Assembly (NCBI RefSeq): GCF_003385215.1
Contig: NZ_PQHW01000016.1
Span: 20,300 to 84,299, forward strand
Direction: 5' to 3'
DNA length: 64,000 nt
Origin: Amycolatopsis thermalba
Lineage (GTDB): Bacteria; Actinomycetota; Actinomycetes; Mycobacteriales; Pseudonocardiaceae
The position numbers were made by a program, and so were the translations under genes. How positions within the stretch are numbered: position 1 is the first letter of the stretch; each line of letters opens with the position of its first letter. Below the pieces are notes generated by a model. It saw only the letters and a program-made list of their open reading frames with translations, made no database searches and had not been told where the DNA came from. Shown here piece by piece: positions 34,955 to 43,545 of the stretch.

Positions 34955-35262
34955 GCAACCCGACAGCGGCCCACGCCGTACGCAGCCGGGGACCGGCCCA
35001 CGCCGTACGTAGCCGGAAAGCACACACCGTCGGCAACCCGACCCCTACGCAACCAGGGAGCGGCCCGCGCCGCGGGCAACCCGACAGCGGCCGACGCCGT
35101 AGGGAACCTGGGAGCTGCCCACCCCGGGCGACCCAGGAGTGGGCCACGCCGTACGCAGCCGGGGAGCGGCCTACGCCGCAGGCAACCGGTTAGCGGACCG
35201 CGCCGTAGGCAGCCGGGGAGCGGCTCACACCGCAGGGAGGCAGGCCCAGGCAGCCGCCGCTC
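34955..35262. repeat. Array of about twelve 27-bp direct repeats
   Basis: Units begin with GCAGCC or GCAACC at 34955, 34982, 35009, 35033, 35049, 35076, 35103, 35128, 35155, 35182, 35209 and 35236. The step is 27 bp in eight of eleven cases; the others are shortened or shifted units. A typical unit starts GCAGCCGGGGAGCGG and ends CGCCGTAC. The units are strongly diverged (CGGGGA/CCGACA/CAGGGA variants). There is no unique spacer, so this is not a CRISPR array. Confidence 0.8.
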
Positions 35263-35417
35263 AGAGTTGAAGGGGCTGGGCTTCCCGGTGCGGCTGCGCT
35301 GGGGACGCATCCGCTGTGACTCCCTGTCGTCAGTCGCGTGTTGCGGTGATGTCCTGGCTGCGGTCCTGGGTGCAGGCCGCCAGCTCGACATTCCCTCCGG
35401 GGCCGGCGCTGCCGGGC

Positions 35418-36500
35418 TTACGGGGGTGGCGGCATCAAGCCTCCCTCCTGGCAGTGGCTCAGCCGGCGTAGTGCGTCGGGTGGGAGTTGGCGCGTCAGGC
35501 AGATCTGGAGCAGCTCCGCGAGGCGGTGGCCGGGGTGAGCGGCGAGGGCGTTGTCGAACGCGAGGGCGGCCAGGACGCCGTCACCGCGGCGGTAGGCCGC
35601 GTAGCCGAGCAGCACGGCCGCCTCGGCGCGTTCCGGGGGCGGGGTGCGGCGCACCAGTTCCAGCCACAGGCGTTCGGCCGCGGCCGCCGGGGGTTCGCCG
35701 GGTGGTTCGGCCGTCGTGAGGCAACGGTCGCGCACCCTGAGGTCCGACAAGGCCATCGCCAGGGACACGACGTCCTCGTCGCTCAGGTCGAAATCACCCG
35801 CCACGGCCCGGGCCAGCGCGGCACGGACCACGGCGACGTGCCCGGCCGGCTCCGCCACACCGGACGACCCCATCGCGGGCGCATCCGGCCTCGCGTCGTC
35901 GGCCGCTGCTGCCAGCAACCGATCCCGGCGCTCGATCGCGGCCGGGTCGTCCGGGTCGAGCTGCCGCGCCAGCTCCTCCCGGCTGCCGTAGGTCACCTGG
36001 CCGTTCGCCGCCATGGCCGCGGCCAGCACCGTCTCCCGATCGTCCGGCAGGACGCCCGGCCGGCAGTCCTCGTGGTAGCACCGCCACGGCGCGCCGCCGC
36101 GGATCTCCGGCACCCACAGGGCGTGGTCGACCGGCCGCCCGGCGGCCTCGCACTCGGCGACGAGCCGGTGGGCCAGGCGGTGGTGCGGCAGCGTGCCCGG
36201 CGGCGCGCGGTGGCCGGGACGGCAGCCGACGATGAGGACCGTCACCCCGGCGCCGGGATGTCGGAGCACGCAGCGCACGAGCTCGCGCGTCGCGTCCGGC
36301 TCGCACGTCTCGTCCGGCAGATCCGCGCGGATCACCGGGATGATCCTGCGCTTCCTGCCCCGGCTGTGGTTGAGCAGGACGACGGACGGCCCGGGCCGGT
36401 ACGACAGCAGGTGCGGAACCGCCGCGATGAGTTCGCCGGGGTCGGAGATGCGGACGGTGATCCGGCCGTCCGTGCCGGTGCTGGTGGTCGTGGATGTCAT
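35418..36500 (-). CDS. DUF4192 domain-containing protein
   Basis: 360 residues of unknown function, starting at the ATG at 36500. The opening ITVRISDPGELIAAVPHLLS and YRPGPSVVLLNHSRGRKRRI, followed by ADLPDETCEPDATRELVRC, is the DUF4192 pattern found widely in Actinobacteria. A mid section has RGGAPWRCYHEDCRPGVLPD. The C-terminus (about 280-345) is TPR-like: PPPERAEAAVLLGYAAYRRG then GVLAALAFDNALAAHPGHRL. No enzyme motif is recognised and it is predicted cytoplasmic. The 252 bp to the divergent serine-hydrolase gene carry no clear operator. Confidence 0.82.
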   Translation of the reverse strand: MTSTTTSTGTDGRITVRISDPGELIAAVPHLLSYRPGPSVVLLNHSRGRKRRIIPVIRADLPDETCEPDATRELVRCVLRHPGAGVTVLIVGCRPGHRAPPGTLPHHRLAHRLVAECEAAGRPVDHALWVPEIRGGAPWRCYHEDCRPGVLPDDRETVLAAAMAANGQVTYGSREELARQLDPDDPAAIERRDRLLAAAADDARPDAPAMGSSGVAEPAGHVAVVRAALARAVAGDFDLSDEDVVSLAMALSDLRVRDRCLTTAEPPGEPPAAAAERLWLELVRRTPPPERAEAAVLLGYAAYRRGDGVLAALAFDNALAAHPGHRLAELLQICLTRQLPPDALRRLSHCQEGGLMPPPP

Positions 36501-36752
36501 GCACCCACTATGCGGCAGAAAACAGGCCGGGAAAGAACAGAACGAGATTCTGTGGATGGCTGAGGACGATGTGGACAACTCGCCGACCCCTGGAGCAGAC
36601 GGCGGATTCTTGTCGGGGGTATGGGGTAAGGTGTGCGCCCCCGTGCCCGGTCCACAGTAGACCCGACCCGGCATGCCGATGACCGGCACGAAATCGTGTG
36701 GTTTTACCGTACGGTTACCCGAGCGGGGCACGAATCCGCTTAGCTGGACGTT

Positions 36753-37688
36753 ATGCCGGGCATGAAATGGCGTGTCGTGCTCGCCGGGGTCGGCGCGGGC
36801 GTGGCCACGGCCGTGGTCGTGACGTCGCTGACCGTCGGCAAGGCGGACACCGGCTCGGTGCCCGTCGCGGCGCCGAGCGCGCTGCCGTCGGCCGGCACCA
36901 CAACGACACCGTCCAGCGCCCCGAGCAGCACAGCCCACTCGACGCTGAGCGAGGACGAGCGCGTGCGTCTCGCCGGCGCCGCGACCCGCGCGGTGACCGG
37001 CGAGGTGCCCGGGACCACCGTCGGCCTCGCCCTCTACGACACCGCCACCGGTGAACTGCTGGCATCCGCCAACGGGGACCGGCCGTTCTACGCGGCCTCG
37101 GTGGTCAAACTGCTGATGGCGCTCGACGTGCTGCACACCGGCGGGTGGCACGCCCCGAGCGACGCGCAGCGCGAGCGCATCGTCGAAATGCTGTCGCTCA
37201 GCCACGACGGTGAGGCGGACTCGTTGTGGAACTCCGGCGGGCGCGGGTCGATCATCACGCGGATGGCTGATTTGATGAACCTGCGAGGCACCCAGCCGCC
37301 GCGGGTTTCCGACCAGTGGGAGATGACCAGGACCACCCCGAACGACCTGGTGGCCATCTACCGGTACCTGACGAGCCAGGTCCCGCCCGAGGCCCGGCAG
37401 CCGATCCTCGACGGGCTGGCCGCGATCCGGACCCCGGCCGCGGACGGGTTCCCGCAGTACTTCGGCATCCCGGAGGACCTGTCCGGGCTGCCGCGCGCGG
37501 TGAAGCAGGGCTGGATGGAGATCAGCCGGGCCGTCGTGCTGAACACGACCGGGCTGGTCGGACAGCACTACCGCTACGTCGCGGTGCTGCTGACCGAACT
37601 GCCACTCGGGACGAGCTACGCCACGGGGCGCGCCGCGCTGACGGCCGGGATCAGCGCGTTGCGGCCGACCGTGGCCGGCCTGCCCTGA
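36753..37688 (+). CDS. Exported beta-lactamase-like serine hydrolase
   Basis: 311 residues. The N-terminus WRVVLAGVGAGVATAVVVTS (about 6-25) is a signal anchor, followed by a Ser/Thr/Pro-rich linker (about 40-65). The catalytic domain carries the penicillin-binding S-x-x-K motif in YAASVVKLLMALD (about 113-125), a SHDGEAD second motif (S-x-N/D type), and a third motif KQGW in place of KTG. This is a class A-like fold but too divergent to call a true beta-lactamase. It probably acts on peptidoglycan or an ester in the envelope. An internal ATG (MKW) 9 bp later is an alternative start. Confidence 0.75.
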   Translation: MPGMKWRVVLAGVGAGVATAVVVTSLTVGKADTGSVPVAAPSALPSAGTTTTPSSAPSSTAHSTLSEDERVRLAGAATRAVTGEVPGTTVGLALYDTATGELLASANGDRPFYAASVVKLLMALDVLHTGGWHAPSDAQRERIVEMLSLSHDGEADSLWNSGGRGSIITRMADLMNLRGTQPPRVSDQWEMTRTTPNDLVAIYRYLTSQVPPEARQPILDGLAAIRTPAADGFPQYFGIPEDLSGLPRAVKQGWMEISRAVVLNTTGLVGQHYRYVAVLLTELPLGTSYATGRAALTAGISALRPTVAGLP

Positions 37689-37742
37689 CCCCTTCCGGGC
37701 GTCGCGGTTGCGAGCGGGGAGCATGGCTAGACTTCCGGGCCG

Positions 37743-38792
37743 ATGGCCGGGAAACTGCACAACCGCGTCGCTTCGGTGGCCGGCGCCGCGCTCGCGCAGC
37801 GCAAGTACGTCGCTCCTGTCGACCTGTTCACCGCGCTCGGCTGGGTGCATCCGTCCCGCGTCGAAGAGTGGCGTCGTGGGCGGTTCAGTCCGCTCGCGAA
37901 GGAACTGCCCGTCGACAACGCGCGCATCGCCGAAGCCTTGCGGTGCCTCGATGTCTGGGCGCGGGAGAACGGGCTGACGCGGTCCGACAGCGCTTACGTC
38001 GCCGGCACCCGCGATCGCCGCGATCTGCGGTTCACCGACGACGACGGGCTCGACCGCCTGTGCCGCACGCACTGGCTCGCGCCGGGTCTGACGGAGAAGC
38101 AACGGGAACGCCTCACCGAGCGGCAGAACAAGGCGCCGGACCTGGCCGTGACCGTCGCCGGTACCTCGTGGACCTGCGCGGGGTGCGCCGGCCGGGGCGA
38201 GGCCGGTGAGCTGCACCTGCCCGAGGGCGAGGGCCACCTGTGCCTGGCGTGCGCCGACTTCGACCACCTGGTCTTCCTGCCCGCCGGCAACGCCGCGCTG
38301 TCCCGCCGCGCCAAGCAGGAAAGCACCCTCGCCGTGCTGGTCCTGCGGTTCAACCGGCGCCGCAAACGCCACGAGCGCCAGGGGATCCTCGTCGAAGAGG
38401 CCGCGCTGGAGCGGGCCGAACAGCAGTGCCTCGCCGACGAGGACGTCCGTGCCCGGCGGCGGGAACGGGACGCGCACCGCCGCGCCGCGCAGGACGTCGA
38501 GTTCCAGGCCGGCTTCGCCGACGCCATCCGGCGGCTGTACCCCGGCTGCCCGCCGGACCGGGCCCGGGCGATCGCCGAGCACGCCGGGACGCGGGGCAGC
38601 GGGCGCGTGGGGCGGTCGGCGGCGGGGCGGGCGCTGGACGAGGAAGCGGTGCGGCTCGCGGTGATCGCCTCGGTGCGGCACCTGGACACCGGCTACGACC
38701 GGATGCTCATGGACGGTGTGCCGCGCGCCGACGCCCGTGAGCGCATCCGGCCGGATCTCGACCGCGTGCTGGAGCGCTGGGCGCGGGCTTGA
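37743..38792 (+). CDS. DUF2293 domain protein with zinc-ribbon-like cysteines
   Basis: 349 residues. It starts MAGKLHNRVASVAGAALAQR with a segment on HPSRVEEWRRGRFSPLAKEL. A central cysteine pair set (SWTCAGCAGRGEAG... LCLACADFDH, about 144-178) looks like a zinc ribbon. An Arg/Glu-rich helix (FNRRRKRHERQGILVEEAAL) leads to the DUF2293 C-terminal part (FADAIRRLYPGCPPDRARAI ... IRPDLDRVLERWARA). A nucleic-acid role is plausible from composition but not shown. It lies 54 bp after the serine hydrolase gene; 185 bp of unannotated sequence follow. Confidence 0.78.
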   Translation: MAGKLHNRVASVAGAALAQRKYVAPVDLFTALGWVHPSRVEEWRRGRFSPLAKELPVDNARIAEALRCLDVWARENGLTRSDSAYVAGTRDRRDLRFTDDDGLDRLCRTHWLAPGLTEKQRERLTERQNKAPDLAVTVAGTSWTCAGCAGRGEAGELHLPEGEGHLCLACADFDHLVFLPAGNAALSRRAKQESTLAVLVLRFNRRRKRHERQGILVEEAALERAEQQCLADEDVRARRRERDAHRRAAQDVEFQAGFADAIRRLYPGCPPDRARAIAEHAGTRGSGRVGRSAAGRALDEEAVRLAVIASVRHLDTGYDRMLMDGVPRADARERIRPDLDRVLERWARA

Positions 38793-38977
38793 GCGCGGGG
38801 CGTCGGCCGCACGGCTGCGGAGGCGCGCTGGGTGCTCGACGCCGGTGGGTCTCGATCACGGGTGGCGCAACGTGCGTTGGGGCGGCACGGACACGTGCGG
38901 CGCGAGGGGGAGCGCACCGCGTGTGGAGGCGCCGGGAGTTGCGTCCCGCGCACCGGCCGTGGCGGGTGCGAGCGACC

Positions 38978-39406
38978 TCAGCCCTGCGCGATGTACGCCG
39001 CCAGCTGCTGCTGCGTCGCCTCCAGCTCTTCCATCCGGGTCTTCACCACGTCGCCGATGCTGACGATCCCGGCCAGCCGTCCGTCCTCGAGGACGGGGAC
39101 GTGCCGCACCCGGCGCTGCGTCATCAGCACGCTCAGGTCGTCCACCGAATCGCGCGGGGTGCACGTCGCCACGACCCTCGTCATGATCTCCGACACCGGC
39201 CGCTCCAGCAGGGCCGGCCCGTGTTCGTGCAGCTGGCGCACCACGTCCCGCTCCGAGACGATGCCCTCGATGCCGCCCTCCCCGGCCACGACCATCGCAC
39301 CCACGTTGTGCTCGGCCAGCCCGGCGAGCAGATCGGTGATGGACGCCTCGGGCCGCACCGTGGCCACCCAGTTCCCCTTGCTCCGCAGTACGTCGGCGAT
39401 CCGCAT
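38978..39406 (-). CDS. CBS-domain pair protein
   Basis: 142 residues: two CBS domains and nothing else. The first is RIADVLRSKGNWVATVRPEA with VGAMVVAGEGGIEGIVSERD (about 2-60); the second is VSEIMTRVVATCTPRDSVDD with VRHVPVLEDGRLAGIVSIGD (about 71-128). The G-I-V-S-x-x-D motif in both is the usual adenosine-nucleotide-binding signature. Such stand-alone pairs sense AMP/ATP or NAD and regulate a partner. No partner is evident beside it. Confidence 0.85.
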   Translation of the reverse strand: MRIADVLRSKGNWVATVRPEASITDLLAGLAEHNVGAMVVAGEGGIEGIVSERDVVRQLHEHGPALLERPVSEIMTRVVATCTPRDSVDDLSVLMTQRRVRHVPVLEDGRLAGIVSIGDVVKTRMEELEATQQQLAAYIAQG

Positions 39407-39441
39407 CGGCAGCCTCCCAGCTGGACGTGACCCGGCTCACA

Positions 39442-40866
39442 TCAGGTTAGAGCCCGGTCGCTGTCCGCGAAAGCCCGCAGCTCACGCAGTCCCGCTTCGA
39501 TGTGGTCACGCGGGATCGCGCCGAACCCGAAGACGAGTCCGTCCAGGGCATCCCGCACCGCCGTGAAGTCACCCAGCGTGTAGATCCGCACCCCGGCCCG
39601 CCGCGCGGCTCGCACCATCGGACGTACCGGCGTCGCGCTGAAAGCACTCAGATGGAGTCCGGCCGACGACGGGATCAGCCGCAGCTCCGGGAACTCCCGC
39701 GCGACGACCCGGGACACCAGCTCGCGCCGGGCGGCGTACTCGCGGCGGGTGCGCCGGACGTGCCGCGCGAACTCGCCGCTGTCCATGAACTCCGCCAGCG
39801 CCGCCTGCGTGACGCTCGCCGAATGCCAGTCGGTCAGGTACTTCGCCTTCGCCAGGGCCGGCCGCAGCCCCGGTGGCGCGACCAGGAACCCGAGCCGCAA
39901 CCCGGGCAGCAGCACCTTGGAAAACGATCCGATGTAGAGCACGCGCCCACTGGAATCGATGCTGCGCAACGGTTCCAGCGGACGGCCGGTGTAGCGGAAC
40001 TCGGTGTCGTAGTCGTCCTCCAGGATCGCCGCGTCGTGACGACGCGCCCAGTCGATCAGGGCCACGCGCCGCGCCATCGACATCGGCACCCCGAGCGGGA
40101 ACTGGTGCGACGGCGTCACGTACACCAGACGGCAGTCGTCCGGGATGGCGTCGACCACGATGCCCTCGTCGTCCACCGGCACCCCGACCGGGCGCGCCCC
40201 CAGCGTGGCGAACAGCTGACGCGGCGGCGGGTAGCCCGGGTCCTCGACCGCGACCCGGGCGCCCGGCTCGATCAGCACCCGGGCGGCGAGGTCCACCGCC
40301 TGCTGCGATCCGTTGGTGACCAGCACGTCGTCCGCGGTGGCCCGGACCGCCCGGGACACCCCGATGTGCCGCGCGATCGCCTCCCGCAGGCCGGGGTGCC
40401 CCTGCGGATCACCGTACGTGAGCAGGTCGTGCCGGGACCGGCGCAGCTGCTGGCTCACCAGGCGGCGCCAGGTGTCGAACGGGAACAGCGACACGTCCGG
40501 CGCGCCCGAGCGGAAGTCGAACCGCGGCCGCTCGCGGAACCGGTCCGGCGGGCGGGGCACGTCGTCCCACACCGCGGTCGCGGTCAGCGACTCCGGGCCG
40601 CCCCGCGGCGGGTGGCCGTCCCGCCGGGCGCCCGCGCCGACGAACGTGCCCGCGCCGACCCGCGATTCCACGAAACCCTCGGCGACCAGGCGGTCGTAGG
40701 CCGCGCTGACCGTGTTGCGCGACACCGCCAGCCGCTGCGCCAGCTCGCGTGTGGGCGGCAGCGCGTCCCCGTCGCGCAGGCGCCCGTCGAGGATCGCCTC
40801 GCGGATCTGCCGGTAGATGGCATCCCGCCGGCCGCGGCCGGCCCCCAGCTCGATCTGGATGTCCAT
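39442..40866 (-). CDS. MocR/GntR-family regulator with aminotransferase domain
   Basis: 474 residues. The N-terminal GntR winged helix (about 14-80) has DAIYRQIREAILDGRLRDGD and LAVSRNTVSAAYDRLVAEGF. A proline-rich linker precedes an aminotransferase-I-like domain (about 115-460) with VTNGSQQAVDLAARVLIEPG and VAVEDPGYPPPRQLF. The PLP lysine lies in VLYIGSFSKVLLPGLRLGF. MocR proteins bind PLP and often respond to amino acids or B6. It is divergent from a maleylpyruvate-isomerase-like gene, with two direct repeats between that are likely its operator. Confidence 0.88.
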   Translation of the reverse strand: MDIQIELGAGRGRRDAIYRQIREAILDGRLRDGDALPPTRELAQRLAVSRNTVSAAYDRLVAEGFVESRVGAGTFVGAGARRDGHPPRGGPESLTATAVWDDVPRPPDRFRERPRFDFRSGAPDVSLFPFDTWRRLVSQQLRRSRHDLLTYGDPQGHPGLREAIARHIGVSRAVRATADDVLVTNGSQQAVDLAARVLIEPGARVAVEDPGYPPPRQLFATLGARPVGVPVDDEGIVVDAIPDDCRLVYVTPSHQFPLGVPMSMARRVALIDWARRHDAAILEDDYDTEFRYTGRPLEPLRSIDSSGRVLYIGSFSKVLLPGLRLGFLVAPPGLRPALAKAKYLTDWHSASVTQAALAEFMDSGEFARHVRRTRREYAARRELVSRVVAREFPELRLIPSSAGLHLSAFSATPVRPMVRAARRAGVRIYTLGDFTAVRDALDGLVFGFGAIPRDHIEAGLRELRAFADSDRALT

Positions 40867-40879
40867 CTCCCGAGCCTAA

Positions 40880-40914
40880 TTGGCCCACCTCACTACGCCC
40901 AGTTTTGGCCCTCC
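40880..40914. promoter_or_regulatory. Direct repeats TTGGCCC(A/T)CC, likely MocR operator
   Basis: TTGGCCCACC at 40880-40889 and TTGGCCCTCC at 40905-40914, 25 bp apart, sit in the 79 bp between the divergent MocR and MDMPI-like genes. MocR regulators such as GabR and PdxR are known to bind direct repeats. The spacing, two and a half turns, is unusual. Confidence 0.5.
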
Positions 40915-40945
40915 AGCAGGGCCGCTTGCGGCATACGGTGACCAC

Positions 40946-41506
40946 ATGGACATCCGAGACCTCGACCGGCGGGTCCTCACCACCGTCGACAAGATCGTTT
41001 CCGGCGTCACCGACCTCGGACTGCGCACGCCGTGCACGGGGTGGACGCTCGGCGACCTGCTCATCCACCAGGTCAGTGAGAACCACGCCTTCGCCGTGGC
41101 CCTGCGTGACGGCGCGGCGCCGGATTGGTCGAGCGGCACCCTCGGCGACGACCCGTACCGCGCCTACGCCGACTCCGTCGACGCCTTCCTCGCCGCCTCC
41201 GCCGACGACACCGTGCTGGACCGTCCGGTGACCATCCGCGAATTCGGCACCTTCCCCGGTCCGGTCGCGCTCACCATGCACCTGGTCGACTCGGTCGCCC
41301 ACGGCTGGGACCTCGCCCGCACCCTCGACCCGCCCTACGACCCGGACCCCGAAGCCGTGCACGTCGCGCTGCTGTTCGGCGAGCGGATGCGCGCCCGGCC
41401 CCGTCCCGGCGACGACGCCTTCGCCCCCGCCGTCGAGATCGCCGCGGGCGCCGCGGAGCTGGACCGGTTCCTCGCGCTGACCGGCCGGGACCCCGCCTGG
41501 CGTTGA
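40946..41506 (+). CDS. TIGR03086/MDMPI-like DinB-superfamily protein
   Basis: 186 residues from the ATG at 40946. It opens MDIRDLDRRVLTTVDKIVSG, then LRTPCTGWTLGDLLIHQVSE (about 27-46), with a conserved P-C-x-x-W-x-x-x-x-L-x-x-H that gives the first metal-site His. LVDSVAHGWDLARTLDPPYD (about 114-133) supplies the second His motif. This is the mycothiol-dependent maleylpyruvate isomerase N-terminal type of DinB fold. The substrate is unknown, possibly a mycothiol-linked detoxification. Probably under the divergent MocR regulator. Confidence 0.78.
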   Translation: MDIRDLDRRVLTTVDKIVSGVTDLGLRTPCTGWTLGDLLIHQVSENHAFAVALRDGAAPDWSSGTLGDDPYRAYADSVDAFLAASADDTVLDRPVTIREFGTFPGPVALTMHLVDSVAHGWDLARTLDPPYDPDPEAVHVALLFGERMRARPRPGDDAFAPAVEIAAGAAELDRFLALTGRDPAWR

Positions 41507-41535
41507 AAACCATCCCCACCTGGCAGGATGGGGAC

Positions 41536-43545
41536 ATGGCCGACGAAGACCCGTACCTGTGGCTCGAGGACGTGACCGGCGAGCGGGCGCTCGACTGGGT
41601 TCGGCAGCGCAACGCCGAATCGGTCGCCGAGCTCACCGGGAGCACGCGGTTCGAGCAGCTGCGCGACGAAGCCCGCGAGGTGCTCGACGCCGACGACCGG
41701 ATCCCCTACATCCGCCGCCGCGGCGAGTACTTCTACAACTTCTGGCAGGACGCCGCGCACCCGCGCGGGTTGTGGCGGCGCACCACGCTCGCCTCCTACC
41801 GCACCGAGCGGCCCGAGTGGGAGGTCCTGCTCGACGTCGACGCGCTCGCCGCGGCCGAGGGCGAGAACTGGGTCTGGCAGGGCGCGGCGGTGCTGCGTCC
41901 GTCGTACCGGCGCGGGCTGGCGGAGCTGTCCCGCGGCGGCGCGGACGCGGCCGTCGTGCGCGAGTTCGACCTCGAGGCGCGGGAGTTCGTCACGGACGGG
42001 TTCGAGCTGCCGGAGGCCAAGAGCCGGGTCGGCTGGATCGACGAGGACCGCATCTACGTCGGCACCGACTTCGGCCCCGGGTCGATGACCACGTCCGGCT
42101 ATCCGCGGATCATCAAGGAGTGGCGCCGCGGCACGCCGCTCGCCGACGCCGTCACGGTCTTCGAAGGCAAGCCCGACGACGTCGCGGTGTTCGCCTACCA
42201 CGACCCGACGCCGGGCTTCGAGCGCGATTTCGTCGGCCGCTCCCTGGATTTCTACCGCACGGAGAAGTTCCTGCGCACCGCGGACGGCCTGGTCAAGCTC
42301 GACGTGCCCGAGGACGCGCAGACCACCACGCGCAAGGAGTGGCTGCTGATCCGCACCCGCAGCGCGTGGAGCGTCGGCGGACGGGAGTACGCGCCCGGCA
42401 CGCTGCTCGCCGCGCGGTTCGACGACTACCTGGCCGGCGATCGCGGCCTCACCGTCCTGTTCGAGCCGGACGGCCGCACCTCGCTGGAGGCGTGGGACTG
42501 GACCCGGAACCACCTGCTGCTGACCACCCTGGCCGACGTGCACACCGAGCTGCACGTCCTCACGCCCGGCGCGGACGGCTGGCGCCGGGAACCGCTGGCC
42601 GGGGCGCCCGAGCTGGGCACCGCGGAGATCATCGACACCGATCCCGACCACAGCGACGAGTACCTGCTCAACACCAGCGGCTTCACGCAGCCCTCGACGC
42701 TCTCGTACGGGCACGTCGGCGGCGGCACCGAGGTGCTCAAGCAGGCCCCGGCCCGGTTCGACGCCACGGACATCACCGTCGAGCAGCACTTCGCCACCTC
42801 GAACGACGGCACGCGGATCCCGTACTTCGTGGTGCGGCCCCGCAACGGGGACGGGCCGACGATGCTCACCGGCTACGGCGGGTTCGAGGTGTCCCGCCTG
42901 CCCGCCTACAGCGGCGTGATCGGCCGGGGCTGGCTCGCGCGCGGCGGCACGTACGTGCTCGCGAACATCCGCGGCGGTGGCGAGTACGGGCCCGGCTGGC
43001 ACACCGGCGCGATCAAGGAAAACCGGTACCTGGTCTACGAGGACTTCGCCGCGGTCGCCGCGGACCTCGTCGAACGCGGCATCACCACGCCGCAGCGGCT
43101 GGGCATCCAGGGCGGCAGCAACGGCGGCCTGCTGATGGGCGTCATGCTCACCCGCTACCCCGAGCTGTTCGGCGCGATCGTCAGCCAGGTGCCGCTGCTC
43201 GACATGAAGCGCTACCACCTGCTGCTCGCCGGGGCGTCCTGGATGGCCGAGTACGGCGACCCGGACGACCCGGCCGAGTGGGAGTACCTCGGGAAGTACT
43301 CGCCGTACCAGAACGTCCACCAGGGACGGACCTACCCGCCCACGCTGTTCATGACGTCCACCCGCGACGATCGCGTGCACCCGGCGCACGCGCGCAAGAT
43401 GATGGCGCGCATGCTCGAACAGGGGCACGACGTGCGGTACTACGAGAACATCGAGGGCGGGCACGGCGCCGCGGCCGACAACGAGCAGCTGGCTTACAAG
43501 TGGGCCCTGCTGTTCGAGTTCCTCTGGCAGAAGCTCAGCAGCTGA
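41536..43545 (+). CDS. Prolyl oligopeptidase family (S9A) serine peptidase
   Basis: 669 residues from the ATG at 41536, 29 bp after the previous stop. It opens MADEDPYLWLEDVTGERALD, the standard S9A start. A seven-blade propeller (about 70-390) is followed by an alpha/beta-hydrolase domain: LTGYGGFEVSRLPAYSG, VLANIRGGGEYGPGWH, nucleophile Ser in GIQGGSNGGLLMGVML (about 519-534), Asp in TSTRDDRVHPAHARKM and His in ENIEGGHGAAADNEQ. No signal peptide, so cytoplasmic. The last 52 bp overlap the opposing MFS gene. Confidence 0.88.
   Translation: MADEDPYLWLEDVTGERALDWVRQRNAESVAELTGSTRFEQLRDEAREVLDADDRIPYIRRRGEYFYNFWQDAAHPRGLWRRTTLASYRTERPEWEVLLDVDALAAAEGENWVWQGAAVLRPSYRRGLAELSRGGADAAVVREFDLEAREFVTDGFELPEAKSRVGWIDEDRIYVGTDFGPGSMTTSGYPRIIKEWRRGTPLADAVTVFEGKPDDVAVFAYHDPTPGFERDFVGRSLDFYRTEKFLRTADGLVKLDVPEDAQTTTRKEWLLIRTRSAWSVGGREYAPGTLLAARFDDYLAGDRGLTVLFEPDGRTSLEAWDWTRNHLLLTTLADVHTELHVLTPGADGWRREPLAGAPELGTAEIIDTDPDHSDEYLLNTSGFTQPSTLSYGHVGGGTEVLKQAPARFDATDITVEQHFATSNDGTRIPYFVVRPRNGDGPTMLTGYGGFEVSRLPAYSGVIGRGWLARGGTYVLANIRGGGEYGPGWHTGAIKENRYLVYEDFAAVAADLVERGITTPQRLGIQGGSNGGLLMGVMLTRYPELFGAIVSQVPLLDMKRYHLLLAGASWMAEYGDPDDPAEWEYLGKYSPYQNVHQGRTYPPTLFMTSTRDDRVHPAHARKMMARMLEQGHDVRYYENIEGGHGAAADNEQLAYKWALLFEFLWQKLSS

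Larger units (their letters stand above)
34525..35417. other. 893-bp gene-free stretch, repeat-rich
   Basis: No reading frame here looks like a known protein. The first part holds two diverged 42-43-bp copies (34695-34736 and 34865-34907). The middle holds a 27-bp repeat array (34955-35262). The last 150 bp up to the DUF4192 stop show no recognisable signal. Frames stay open on both strands through the array, but this is expected from base composition and a period divisible by three. Confidence 0.7.

Noticed and set aside
34955..35262. CRISPR array
   Set aside because: The repeats are contiguous, strongly diverged and have no unique spacers, and no cas genes are near.
36551..36578. DnaA boxes suggesting a replication origin
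   Set aside because: One exact TGTGGACAA and one partial copy lie between DUF4192 and a hydrolase gene, with no dnaA, dnaN or AT-rich region nearby. Isolated boxes are common.
39438..39450. IdeR-type iron box (CAGGTTAGAG)
   Set aside because: Only half of the dyad is present and it lies at the 3' end of the MocR gene, not in a promoter.
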